From the NCBI GenBank assembly GCA_038502055.1, contig JAXRKN010000023.1, positions 186,001-250,000 of the forward strand: a DNA stretch of 64,000 nt, written 5' to 3'. The stretch is from Tanytarsus gracilentus. Taxonomy: Eukaryota > Arthropoda > Insecta > Diptera > Chironomidae. Under the pieces are notes generated by a model. That model had not been told where the DNA came from and made no database searches. It was given only the letters and a program-made list of their open reading frames with translations. The translations under genes were made by a program, and so were the position numbers. Every line of letters starts with the position of its first letter. Positions within the stretch are counted from its first letter, which is position 1. Shown here piece by piece: positions 34,660 through 46,246 of this stretch.

Positions 34660-35662
34660 TTTCATGCTCTCAATGTATGTTCGACTTTTATATTCAATAC
34701 TCTCAATTTTTATGCTGCTTCATCTAACCACAAAGGAATTAGTACGCGATGCGAGTGTAACTTCAATGTTGATGGATCAAAAAACTTTTTATTCGCAATT
34801 TTTTTGTGCAAATTTTATTGATGCTCATCTCTCAAATGATGGGATTGAGTTACATTAAGGCAATTTATTTTTATTACACTTTAAAAATTCACATGTGAGT
34901 ATAAGAATATTTAACGATAAAATTTAAATATAAAAAAAATTGCAACTAAAATCTTTTAAACTACAATACAAAGAGGGGTTGTTCGATCGACATACTAGTC
35001 TTTCTCAAGACTTATGTTGCAGCTCCCGAGGTGTGACGTCTGCTGTTGTGGGGAAAAAGGGTATTTATACTTTACTCTTAAGAGAAATATTAAAAGTATT
35101 TTTAAAATTCCCAGACAAATTTGGAAAAAAATAAAATTATATTTTTTCTTTAAATTAGCACAAAATCCCCAAATTCATCCTCCCATTCCAAATTTTATCA
35201 TCGTCACGAAATTTTTTACAAAAACAAAACTTCAATTCACTCAGTAGATGAAATGAAAAGCGAACGTGATGAACAGCACGAAAAGACACAGGGAAAACGC
35301 TTCGTATATACTTTTGCCAGGGAGTAAAACAAACATTGATTGAATAAAAATTGAAAACTGGATGCATTTAAGTCTACAAAGCAAGAAATATTTTTATTTA
35401 AAAATCAAAATTTGATTGAATAAAATTCTTTATCATAATCACTGTTTTCTAGCAAATTTTTAAAGTATAATTTTTACACAAACTCTTCAAAATGCTGCAT
35501 ATAAATGAGATTCACTTTTTTCAAGTTTTTTTTTTGCCGGAAGAACCGCAGACCTCTTTCATGGAGAAACGAGAGACAACATAAAGGAAATGTAAATTAA
35601 ATGTTTCCATAATGAGATTGTGGTGATATGGTAGGAGGTAAAAGGTTGTTTCAGGGCATAAA
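34660..35662. other. Non-coding spacer 3' of the TTLL15-like gene
   Basis: AT-rich, no supported exon or repeat. Confidence 0.45.
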
Positions 35663-36806
35663 CCCTGGTAGAACAATGAGTTCAAATTGAGCTCAAACAT
35701 TGAACTATTTAGTTCAAATGAACTAAATTAGTTCGAATTGAATTCAATTCGAACTCAAATGTTGAACTCAGCCACTTTAGTTCAACATTTGAGTTCGAAT
35801 TGAATTCAATTTGAACTCAATTGTTGAACTAAATTTCCATGTTGAACTCTAAGGCTGAGTTCAAGATTTGAACAAGAATTTGAATTCAAGACTTGAACTA
35901 AATTTAAAGTTTTAGTTCAAAACTTGAACTCGAATTTAATTCAAGTCTTGAACTCAATTTGAATTCAAGTCTTGAACTCAATTTGAATTCAAGTTTTGAA
36001 CTAAAATTGGAGTATTTTGAATTAAATTTATTTCAAATTTAATTCAAAACTTGAAGTCAATTTGAATTCAAAACTTGAACTAAAATTGGGGTATTTTGAA
36101 ATAAACTTGAACTCAAATTTATTTCAAAACTTGAACTCGATTCGAATTAAAGACTTAAACAAAATTTTGGATTTTTAATATAAACTTTATTTCAAAAGTT
36201 GAACTCGATTTGAACTAAAGACTTAGACAAAATTTTGGGTTTTAAATATAAACTTTATTTAAAAACTTCAACTCGATTTGAATTAAAGACTTAAACGAAA
36301 TTTTGGGTTTTTAATATGAACTTTATTTCAAAAGTTGAACTCGATTTGAATTGATTGAAGCCCTAAATTAAGATTTGTTCTTTGTTTTAATGTTAAAATA
36401 AATATTGGAATATTTTTCTGATCCTTAGTTTAATTATTACATTATTTAGCAATTATATCTATTATATATGTGCTTTTTGACAGACACTGATGATTCCCGG
36501 ATCATATTGTGCTCAAACAAACAAAACTATCGCTGATAGTTTAAATCGTCATTTTTAATTAGAAATGGTTGATTTATATATGTTTCTTCAATTTCAAAAA
36601 TTTTAATGTATCAAAATGTAAACAACTAAACTTGCAAAAAACTTTAGAAAAAAATATTTTTTCTTTAAAAAATAAATTAAAGAAAATTTTTGTTTTTTAA
36701 AATTTAAATCAAAGGACAAAAAAATTAGAAATAGTTGGCAAATTGATATTAAAAATAAGAATGGTTTAAATATAGCTTTTAGCCAAAATGGATTTTAACA
36801 TAAAGT

Positions 36807-36880
36807 TTCCTCGGTGGTCTCGTGGTTACGCGCGCGCTTAGCAAACAGGAGTCCTGAGTTCGAGTTCGAGTCGGCGCAGC
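36807..36880 (+). other. tRNA-like Pol III promoter sequence in element B
   Basis: A-box-like TGGTCTCGTGGTTA at 36815-36828, a GCGCGCGC run, and B-box-like GAGTTCGAGTC at 36862-36872, next to a partial duplicate of the B-box. It is tRNA-derived; the stems do not form a full cloverleaf by eye. Confidence 0.55.
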
Positions 36881-36886
36881 AAAAAA

Positions 36887-36942
36887 GTAAGAAAAATTTT
36901 TAAGTACAAAACTAATAAAAATTCCAATTTCTCTTCACACAG
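36887..36942 (+). other. Intron-like GT-AG segment in element B
   Basis: Fifty-six bp from GTAAGA to CACACAG with a CTAAT branch-site match at 36912-36916, placed just after the tRNA-like block as in element A. Confidence 0.4.
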
Positions 36943-37317
36943 CAAAAAAGAATAAGTGCGAGCAAAAAAAAAGTTAGTTAAATTAACTAAAGGAACACTT
37001 GGAAAGTGGAACAGTTCAAAAGTTGAATTCAAATTGAATTCAAAAGTTGAACTAAATTTTTTTTAATTTGAAAATTTGAGGGCAATTTGAGTTCAAATTT
37101 CAGTTCGAATTGAATTCAATTTGAATTCAAATTTCAGTTCGAATTGAATTCAAATCGAAAATCGAGTTCAAATTTAGTTCAAACGTATATGGGCGAGTTC
37201 AACCGTTTTCATACAAAAGCTTACCACGCGATTTGAACTGAACTGGATTTGAACTCAACAATTGAATTCAATTCGAACTCAAATAACACCCAAATTTGAA
37301 CTCGTGTTCTACCAGGG

Positions 37318-40300
37318 AAGCGATTACAGCGTTCAAGAAGAAAGTAAAATTAATAAAGTGATGCAAATAAGTTTTTCATTCATTTTTGTAAATTTTAAAA
37401 CAAAAGTGGAAATTTCCGCTCTCGTTCGATGATCAAAAAAGTAAAATTATCTTTGGTAAATTTGACACCTAAAATTTCCAAAAAAAATTGAAAATTTAAA
37501 GCAGCATCTTCGAAGACAAAATTTTTTGATGCATCCAAAAATCTAGGGGTGAGAACTTTAGTATTTCGAACTTTCAGTAGAGGAACTTATTATCCAGGCC
37601 TTGAAATCGTTAATCAAATAAATTGGAGGGAAAACGCGGGATGTAAAATACCTAAGAAAAAAAAGTTGATTTTTCGTAAGCTTTGCGTAAAGCAAAAATT
37701 CTGCCAACACAAGGCTCTCTCACTCTAGTAGTCGCGTCACGTCGAATGAAGGGAAGCAGAGAATTATTTGCGAGTATAAAGCTTGCTTATTCAATTACTC
37801 TGATGGTTTATTTTGTGATATCAATGTTTGCGTGCGATTTTATTTGAATTGACATTTTTTCCTTCGAGTCTGATCAATAAGTGCAAGATGGGAATTGATG
37901 ATATTAAAAACATCGATGTTTTATTACAAAGCGGTGGATTGAAATTGAAATTTTTTAGATGTGTTGCTGTTTTTTATAACCTTTATAAATTTTAAAACTA
38001 ATTTTAAGCTGTAGAGTTTAAATAAATCTCAAAAGCTATTCAAAACTAATTGAATCAATCGATTTTTATATAAAAACGTTTCATTAATAACCGCTCTAGG
38101 AAAAGAGATGCGACGCGATGTGAGTTGAGTGCAAAATTATCTGAAAGGCTGTAATAAGTTTGCGTTCGTGATGTAAATTAATTTTTTTTCTGCAAAACGC
38201 GTACATATTTATTCAAGTCAATTTCTTTTTCAGCAAAGTAAATATCCTTGACGCGAAGACAATATTGAATATTGTGTGCGTGTGGTTCTTTTTTATTTAT
38301 TTCAACTGGAGCGTTGGATGAAAAGCAAGCACGCAAGATTAATCGATGTTGATTAAAGCATGAAAGCTTTATGAAAAATAATTTAGAAAGTTCAAGAGTA
38401 AATTTGAAAATTTTTAATTTCAATTGATCGTCATATGAATGCAAAATTTTTCTGACCTCTATAAAAAAAATTAAGACTTAGTGTGAAATAACATTTTTGT
38501 ACCAAAAATTTTGTTTATCTATAAATTTGCTATTTATCATCCATAAAAATCCAGGAAAAACGTCGTACTTTCTACAAAAAAAAGAATTTCGTTCCGCATG
38601 AAGATTAGATTATTTCTCAAATCCCCGGGGTCCCCGAAAGAAACTCTAATGAAGATTTCAACAATGAATTTCCAAAGAATTAATGATAAATATTTTCAAT
38701 TTTACTTCCCTTTTTCTCCCTTTCTCTTACTCTCCAATCTATTTAGCTCTCTCTCGGTCGTTCACGACTGACATCAACAGTGTTGCGAAGCAACAGATGT
38801 TGTGTAAAAAAACGGTAAAAAATATTTAAAAAAATTTTACATGCGCTCCAATACTTCAACACCATCAACTTCACCACTTACCCTCTTCCCTCGATAATCA
38901 TGCGTTCTCACTGTCGTCCCCCAATTCATTTTATACAGTGACAAGATTAAAGACAGGAGAGAAGAAGTGCAAAAACATTCATGTTACCAAAGATGAAATA
39001 AACAATAATTTTAGAAAAGTTAATTTTTAGAATTAATAAAAAAAATGTAAAAAACAGTCAATCATAACGGTGAAATTAAAATCTTGCTCAAGAGATTCGT
39101 CAAGGGGTAAATTACGGTCGCGATCAATTCAAACATTCACATGCTTAATTTTCAAAAAGTAATTTTTGTTAAATTAAGTATAAATGATAGGAAGGGCTAA
39201 ATAATAATAAAAAATTTACCTCTCTTTTATTAGATTTGCACGGAAAAGTATTAAATAAAATAAAATATAAAATTTCTTTTTTATTTTGTTATTTTGTAAA
39301 TTAAAACTAATTTTGTTTTTTATCGAACATTTAAAATAGTTGAATCTTGATGTTAATATGAATTTGATCAAAAATTAGGAGTGGGGTTTTAAAAAAAAAA
39401 ATTACCGCTCTCTATTTTTGTCTTAAATCAATATTAAATTCACAAGTATTGCATACTTGTTTAATATGTTGCGATAAAGCAAATAAAAATTTAGTTTTAA
39501 GTTTAAAGAGAGTATAAAAAAATGTATAAAAAAGTCAAAATGTTTACTGTTTTTATTTTATTTAATAATTTTCCTTGCGAAATACCTAGTTATACAAAGA
39601 GAAGGAGTGTTGATAAATATTTTCAATTTTACTTCCCTTTTTACAGGTTACATCTTTTTCGATATTGTCATCATTGTCACAGCCATCGTTTAGAATTTTG
39701 CCGATAAAGCCATCTGTCAACAGCATAACAACACAACCGACTCTTATCAATCGATTCGAAATATTATTCGCAATAATGAAGATTTTTGCTCGTGTTGAGG
39801 ATGTTTGAAAAGGGATCCGAAGCTCGTTTTTCGATGATAAATCGAATTGAAAATGGAAATGCTTCGTCATACTTTTCTTTCCCCTCAAGGTGAATTTATT
39901 TTGTCACTCTTTTGCAGATGAATCTGAAAAGAGAAAATTATCTGTGTTGCTGACATGTGCGGACAGAAAGGTGCATCGTAATTCAAGAGAGACGCTTGTA
40001 AGTTAATTAAAATTCTCCTCTTGAAAGCACGAGCCAACACAAAAATATTTCTCTGCAAACATTGCCTTAATAATTATGATGTGAATGCAGAATGCAGGCG
40101 CACACGACTCGATACCACAAGGACTCGTGCAGGCAGCTCTTTTGATAACCTCACACAATAAATTCCTTCCTATATTTATTGCAACTGCAAGCGCTTTTCA
40201 TTGCGGCCGAAGCGCCGGCATTACGATGTCGATGCAAGAATGAAAAAGGCAATGAATGGAAAATGATATTTTCTGAATAATAAATAAATAAATTTATCTT

Positions 40301-42040
40301 CATGAATCGGAGTGGATTTTCCACCTTTTAAAATCCTCTTTTATTATCACCTCGTGAAAATGCCAGCAACTTAGAAAGTGCATACACATTGCCTTTCTTT
40401 ATGTTCAGCATGAGATGAAAGGCGAATTTTACAAAAAGAGGAAAATTGTGGGGATGAATAAGTGATGCAATTTGGAGGAAAATCTGAGATTGGAGGTGAA
40501 AAATTGCTAATAGGACTTTAGAAGTGACTTTTTCGCAGAATAGGGATTTTTTCAATTCAAAAGAGTTTTTGGAATTTAATTATTTCAAACTTTTTTAAGA
40601 ATTTTAAGGTAAACATCATGATTTTTACCTCTTAACAATTTTCTCATAATTTTATTGCACCTTCTAGCATTTTCAACTCATATTTATTGAGGTTGACAAT
40701 CTTTTTTTTCTCTTGTTATGTTCGCGACTGAAATATCAAACTTATTCAAAATATGGGCATGATATGTTCAAAAAGAGATAAGTGGAACTTGATAACCCTC
40801 GCTCATAAGGACTTCATAGAGATTCGATTAAGATTGAGACTCACAAAAATTGCTTTTTTCATGAATTACGCACGAACAAGCGTGGTTGAGGTGATTATCG
40901 TTAATTTTAGTTTGTTTGGATTTTGATAAAAAGAGATTAGATAATTATAAATTATTGTAAATTAGAAATAAATTTGATAATAAATCAAAGTAATCGTGCT
41001 GTTAAGAAAATAAAAGGGTTTGAAAAATAGAAGAAGATAAATTAAAATTATTATGAAGCACGTGTTTGAAATTTTTTTCAACTTTTTCACTCGCATTGCT
41101 GAACATACTTAAGGTATGTTCAGAAAAATTTTTGTTTTCTATTTCAGTTTCAGTCACACGTTTGTTTTGATCAGCCGGCATTTAAATTTATTCCAAATAA
41201 ATAAAAATTGCGAGTTTAATTAGAGCAAATTTAAGTTAATGTTTCTACTAAGAAGCTTTAGAAGTGTAGTTGTAAGTTTAAATTATAAAATATTCACCAT
41301 AAATCGCTGAAAACAGATTTTCGAAAAAAATATATTATTAAAATAAAAATTTTGCAAATTAGGTATTCTTTAGTATATATCTAAGGAAGGAAGTGATGAT
41401 TAAAAATGAATCTATAAGAGAGACTACGAAGAACGATGAAATATGAAAGATGTTCCTTAATAATATTAAATTTTTGCAAAATTTACGCAGAAATCTGATG
41501 TTACGAAGGCCAAAATTTTATTGAGCGGGAAAGTAATTATTTTTAAATAATGGCACATGATGATCAATTCAACTGAGTCTCAAAATTAAATTATAAATAA
41601 TAATTCAGAAAAGTTAAATCATTAAATCGAAAAATTATGACCGCAATTAATGTCAATGATTATTTAAAAAATTTATAAAGTCATTGTCATCCATCAAAAT
41701 TTTATTAAAGCTGATGAGTTCATTTGGATTTAAAAAAGACCATCAGTAGACGTCATAAACTCTTAAAGTCAGTTTAACGAGGAGATTTTTTAATGGCGAT
41801 ACTTAAAAGCGTTTACTTAATTTCAAAAAGAGGCATTAAAAATTATCTTTTAAAATTAATTAAAAAATTAAAGTACTAAAATTTTATGAGCGAGAAAACT
41901 TTAATTTAAAAATATGTTGTTTAATTAAAAATAATTTAAAAAATTCTATTAAATTCTAGAGGTTATCAGTGAACCAAAAAATCTTCAAATATAGACAATT
42001 TTCCGTCTCCAAGTGCATCCAAAAAATTAAAAATAATAAT
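37318..42040. other. Long non-coding stretch with small repeats
   Basis: No exon is supported. It holds a single MITE end at 38617-38655 (minus strand, TTAGAGTTTCTTTCGGGG then ACCCCGGGGAT). An exact 32-nt direct repeat starting TGATAAATATTTTC occurs at 38684-38715 and 39611-39642. A 25-bp near-palindrome CTGAACATAC-TTAAG-GTATGTTCAG lies at 41099-41123. Confidence 0.5.
41966..41971 (+). promoter_or_regulatory. Possible initiator upstream of the 42041 exon
   Basis: TCAGTG lies about 70 nt before the ATG. No good TATA box precedes it. A DPE-like AGACA is two bases off the strict position, so support is weak. Confidence 0.3.
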
Positions 42041-42271
42041 ATGAGCGATCAAGTGGTAGCCACGTCAGCACAATCTGACATCACAAGTGAATTGAAGAAG
42101 AAATTTGTAAATGCAGCTACTCAGCATGGAAACGAGACTAATGCTGATGAGGAGAACATCGTCATGCTAGCCATCACTCGTTCACCAATTCGTGAATGTG
42201 ATGAACCCGTTCAACATCACGAGTTTGAATACAACGACATGCTTACTGGAGCCGCTGGCGATGATTTAAAT
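42041..42271 (+). CDS. First coding exon of an unrecognised gene
   Basis: The exon runs from ATGAGCGATC to a clean donor (AAT followed by GTGAGT), exactly 77 codons in phase 0. Base composition is clearly higher in GC than the flanks and codon use looks natural. The peptide is hydrophilic and acidic, starting MSDQVVATSAQSDITSELKK, with an Asp/Glu-rich middle (NADEENIVML) and EFEYNDMLTGAAGDDLN at the end. There is no signal peptide or membrane segment. I do not recognise the family. No following exon is found before the right edge, which suggests a long first intron, common for insect neuronal or signalling genes, or that the next exons are too short to see. A pseudogene or chance ORF is less likely given the sharp donor. 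Confidence 0.6.
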
Positions 42272-43912
42272 GTGAGTGCAAAAACCTTTTTTTATCTTTC
42301 GACAATTTACAAAATCACACTGGCGTGAGGGATGTATTGAATTTCCAATTATTTATATCATGACCAAGAAAGCCCCTAAAGATATCATTTAATCGAAGTC
42401 AAATCTCGATTATTGACTTGCTGTGCGCTGGTGATATCAAATTTCGGATTAGTGTCCATGGTGATTTATAGAATTTTCTTACACTGGATGAGGAATCATT
42501 TTTTATTTGTTTTGGAAGTAAAACTAATAACTCACACGTCTCATTGACTTATCTATGATAAAGCTTGTGCGGTTAATTTAAAAATAAATTGACGCCTGTT
42601 AATGCTATGAGAAGCTTCTTTAAAATAACTATGAGTAAGAGATTGATTTCATGAATATGATTGTAATCATTCATAATAGCGCCAGATAGACGTTGGTGGT
42701 AAAGCAATTAACTTTCATGACAATGTAAACTGTATACATATTTGCCTCAAAAATTTGCGCAAACTGTGACGCCTAAGCAACCTTTTTAAATGCTCGCTGT
42801 GAGATTCTTCATTCATTCTCATTCGAAATTTTTCCTAATGATGAATAAAGGGGAGATTAAAGCGCATTTTTACTAATGGGGGTTAATTTGTTAATTATAA
42901 ATTCAAATTATTTAAATTTAAAAATTATTTATTCAAGTAAATTAACTTAAGGTTTTTTTATAAAATTCTCAAAATTTACTAATACAAAGAGACGCAATAA
43001 TTTTCAAGTGAAATCTGCGTTTAGGCGAAGAGAAAACGATAGAATGGGAAATCCAAATATTTATTCTCAAGTAGATAATTAAATTGATTTTTTATGGACA
43101 TAAAAAAGGTTAATTAAAACACTGCCAGACATTTTTCTCTTTAATAATAAATTTTTCTCTATCTGTCCAAGAATAATTTTTTTCACTTGAACAGAGTGAT
43201 ACACTAAAGTGATTATTACAGTCATCATCGTTGCAGCAACAGAAGCTGGACGAAGAAAATTCCCGCCCTTGTCTATCAAGTTCTTTGTTCTGTAATTTAA
43301 AAAATTACAACAACCATTAATTATTTTCTCCTCTTTTTCTCTTCACCGCCGGCATGTAAAGCAATTGCGTCATTATTGGCTATCGGTGATTGTAAAAACA
43401 CAATTAAATGGGGACCAGGGCAAGGTCGAATGCGAAATTTACCCACACCATTGTGCGTTGTTAAAAGTTATCATTAATTTCCTCATGAATTCTTCTCTCT
43501 TTTGTCTTCACCTTCATCATCGTCATCACACAGACGTCGCACAGATTACAAATGGTTTTCATTGAAGATGTAAAGAAGCGAACTTGAGAATAATATTGGG
43601 TTGTCAACAAAAGACAAATATTTTTCTTGCTCTTTTTGAAATAAAAAATTGTGCATGGGATGGCTAAATGTGGATTTACAAAAAACTCCCTTATTTTGAA
43701 TGACTTAATTAAAAAATTTAAATTATTTTTTATATCTTCAAAAATTAACATTCCATGGTTTTAATTATAAACATTTACAGTCTTTCATTTCGAAATTCAC
43801 AATGAGTTGATAGACTCTATTCCTCGTTAATGCAAGATTTTTATTGACAAAAAATGTTTTTGATTTAAGTATCGAACACATAATTTACAATTTCTATCTT
43901 CAGACTTAAAAT
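42272..43912. other. Probable intron or intergenic DNA
   Basis: AT-rich; short ORFs only, none with splice or family support. Confidence 0.4.
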
Positions 43913-44145
43913 CTTGTGCATTGGTCCGTCCGGTTCCTAAATATCTCGGCCCCTGGGACAGCTAGAGACTTCAGATTTTCGCCAAATGATAGCTTATTGA
44001 CTCTAGTTTTGCCCAAATCAAAAAAAATCCATCTCTCTCACTTTACAGTTAGTTAAATTAAAAACATTTTAAAACATTTTTTAATTGTCTTAAACCAGTT
44101 TTCCATGAAAATTTCATAACTTATGGCCGCCACTGTATATTGAAT
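43913..44145 (-). repeat. DINE-like element, partial tail
   Basis: On the minus strand it matches the tail body of the 7430 element: CTATCATTTGGCGAAAATCT, GAAGTCTCTAGCTG, then CAGGGGCCGAGAT, followed by a short (GACG) run. The 3' hairpin is absent. ATAACTTATGGCCGCC near 44120 may be its inner boundary. Confidence 0.65.
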
Positions 44146-45880
44146 TTTAAACTTGAAGTTTGTTACCGCATCGTCTGTTTAACTCATCTTGGAGTCGAGG
44201 CCACTGAAATACCTTGTCAAACATTGATGAAATCTCAATAATTATTCTCTCATCGTGATGAACACTTCCGACATAATTATGCTTGTTTTATCATCATTAA
44301 CGTAATTTGTAGATGTGAAGCAGCGATTCTGACATTTCTCACTTCATAAAAAGATTTTTCGAGTTACTCCTCTTACTCATTAACAAAATATCTCGGTTTT
44401 CAATTTTTATTAAAAAGCATTTTAAAGGGATTGGTTTCGTATGTAGAGCGACGACGACATCGCCACTGGCCTAAAGTCAGAATTAAATTTCGTTCTCTTT
44501 CTTTTCGCGCAAGCAATTTTCAGCTTAATTGGTTTTTATGTTCTCTTTTTAGTACGGTCTTTCGCAGACACGGCCGAAAATTCTTCGAAGGAATTAATTA
44601 CACATTTTGTTTCAGCTAGTTCAACATGTGCTTTTCATCAGCATAAATTAAAAATTCTTCGAGTTACTTCCTTTATTAAGACTTGACTCATAAAAAAAAT
44701 TATTAACAGCGTGTGAAGCGAATTGAGTCGTTAAAATTTTCTCTTCCAAATTAAATTATTTTAGTTTTTCCTCAGACTAAAAATTGCAGATTTTTATTGC
44801 CTTTCGTGCTAACTTTATAGCTTTTACAAAAACTACTTCACTCAAACTCGCACTCACATCACCATCTCGCATGTCAATTGACAATAAAAATGTGGAAATT
44901 CATCTTTTGATATGCGTTTTCTTCCCTTTGGAATCACTTTTTTATTTACTAAGCGGTGGGTGCCGCATGTCAAGTACATTAGTGCATTGAGATCTCATAA
45001 CATTTTTTGCTCGCTTTTAATTAAGTGTGGAATGAGTGAGAGAGACACTTGCGAATGATGTTGTTTGAGTTGCATTTAAAAAGCTATATCAAGCTTCGTC
45101 TGGTGATATTAATGTTCAAAATTCGACCCTGCCGGCACCAATTTTTTTTTAAAAAATTCACTTAAATATTAATAATTTTTTATAAATGTAATGGTTCCAA
45201 TAGAACTTCAAAAATTTTCAGAAAGTGAACATAGATTTGTTGCAAGGGTTGAGAAAAAATTAAAAATTCCTCAATCTGCGAAGGATTCACAAAAGAATGC
45301 CATGTGCGCGAGTTGTAAATAAATTGTAAAATTTTCAGAGGGTAACGGTGATAAAATGTTATTTTCAAGAGCGGTTTTTACTTCAAATTAGTTTGAAATT
45401 ACACTGTTATTTAAATTTTAATATATTTATTAACCAAAAATATTTTCACATTTAAACCACCTCAAATCTTATTCGCTCTCGCATCGTTCGAAAAGATGTT
45501 TTTGCATCATTAAATTGTTCAATAAAAAATTACATTTATTTTCCATCTTGTAAAGACGCATCGTCATCCTCGTGCATGTAAACAAGGAATGTGCAGCACA
45601 TTATGAATCCGTAGCAAAGGCTTATAATATATTTATAATACTCACACACTATAATAATAATGCTCAGACCAGTACGGCTCGCACATTCGATGTACACGTA
45701 AATGCAATCGATCAAATCAAGTCGAGGGTGAATGTGGCAAAAAGAAAAGACATCGTTGGATGCGAGATGCCTCATTGCTCGTTGTGAGAATTCTTTTTGA
45801 GGTTGAATAGCACAGCAAAATTATTTGCCAGCGAGAAATGTATTAAGATTATTAATGATCGTCATCCAAGAGTTAGTGCG
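44146..45880. other. Probable intron or intergenic DNA
   Basis: Nothing recognised. Confidence 0.4.
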
Positions 45881-46246
45881 TTCGAAAATCCCGGGATTTA
45901 AAATTTCGGGATCCCGAAAACGGTATTTCATTAAAAAACAAAATTCTTTTAGTTTTATTTGTATACTTGTGATTTTATTTTTTAACACTTCACCTTGCAC
46001 TTCACACTGGTTTTAGAGGGTTGGCTGTAGTAAAATTTTGCAAAAATATCTTCGCTCGACAATTGTTATTTTGGGGGTTTGTAGCGGCCAAAAACCAAGG
46101 TATGAATTTAAATACTTGAATCCATTTATTCAATTGTCTATGTCTTGCTCTACATGCTCCCAAAATTTCATGAAATTTGACCCATTAACTTGGTCGCAAT
46201 CGCACTTGAATCCGCATTTTAAATCCGGGATCCCGTCCGAAACCTC
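45881..46246. repeat. Unclassified repeat remnant with CCCGGGATTT / CGGGATCCCG motifs
   Basis: TTCGAAAATCCCGGGATTT plus AAAATTTCGGGATCCCG at the left and TTTTAAATCCGGGATCCCG at the right are GC-rich near-palindromes in otherwise AT-rich DNA. The sequence between is less AT-rich than the flanks. It may be a decayed mobile element; I cannot name the family. Confidence 0.35.

Larger units (their letters stand above)
35663..37317. mobile_element. Large foldback-like TIR element with tRNA-like centre (element B)
   Basis: The ends are inverted copies of CCCTGGTAGAACA followed by GAGTTCAAATT. The arms consist of degenerate GAACTCAATTTGAATTCAA words, a self-complementary satellite quite unlike that of element A. 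The centre has a tRNA-like block (36807-36880), a GT-AG segment (36887-36942), a 17-nt palindrome (36974-36990) and GGAAAGTGGAA, in the same order as element A. No clear target duplication is seen (AA on both sides at most). No protein is encoded. Confidence 0.75.

Noticed and set aside
34634..34858. ORF overlapping and following the TTLL15-like stop
   Set aside because: It is in another frame, lies mostly in the 3' UTR, and the main frame ends normally at TGA 34657-34659.
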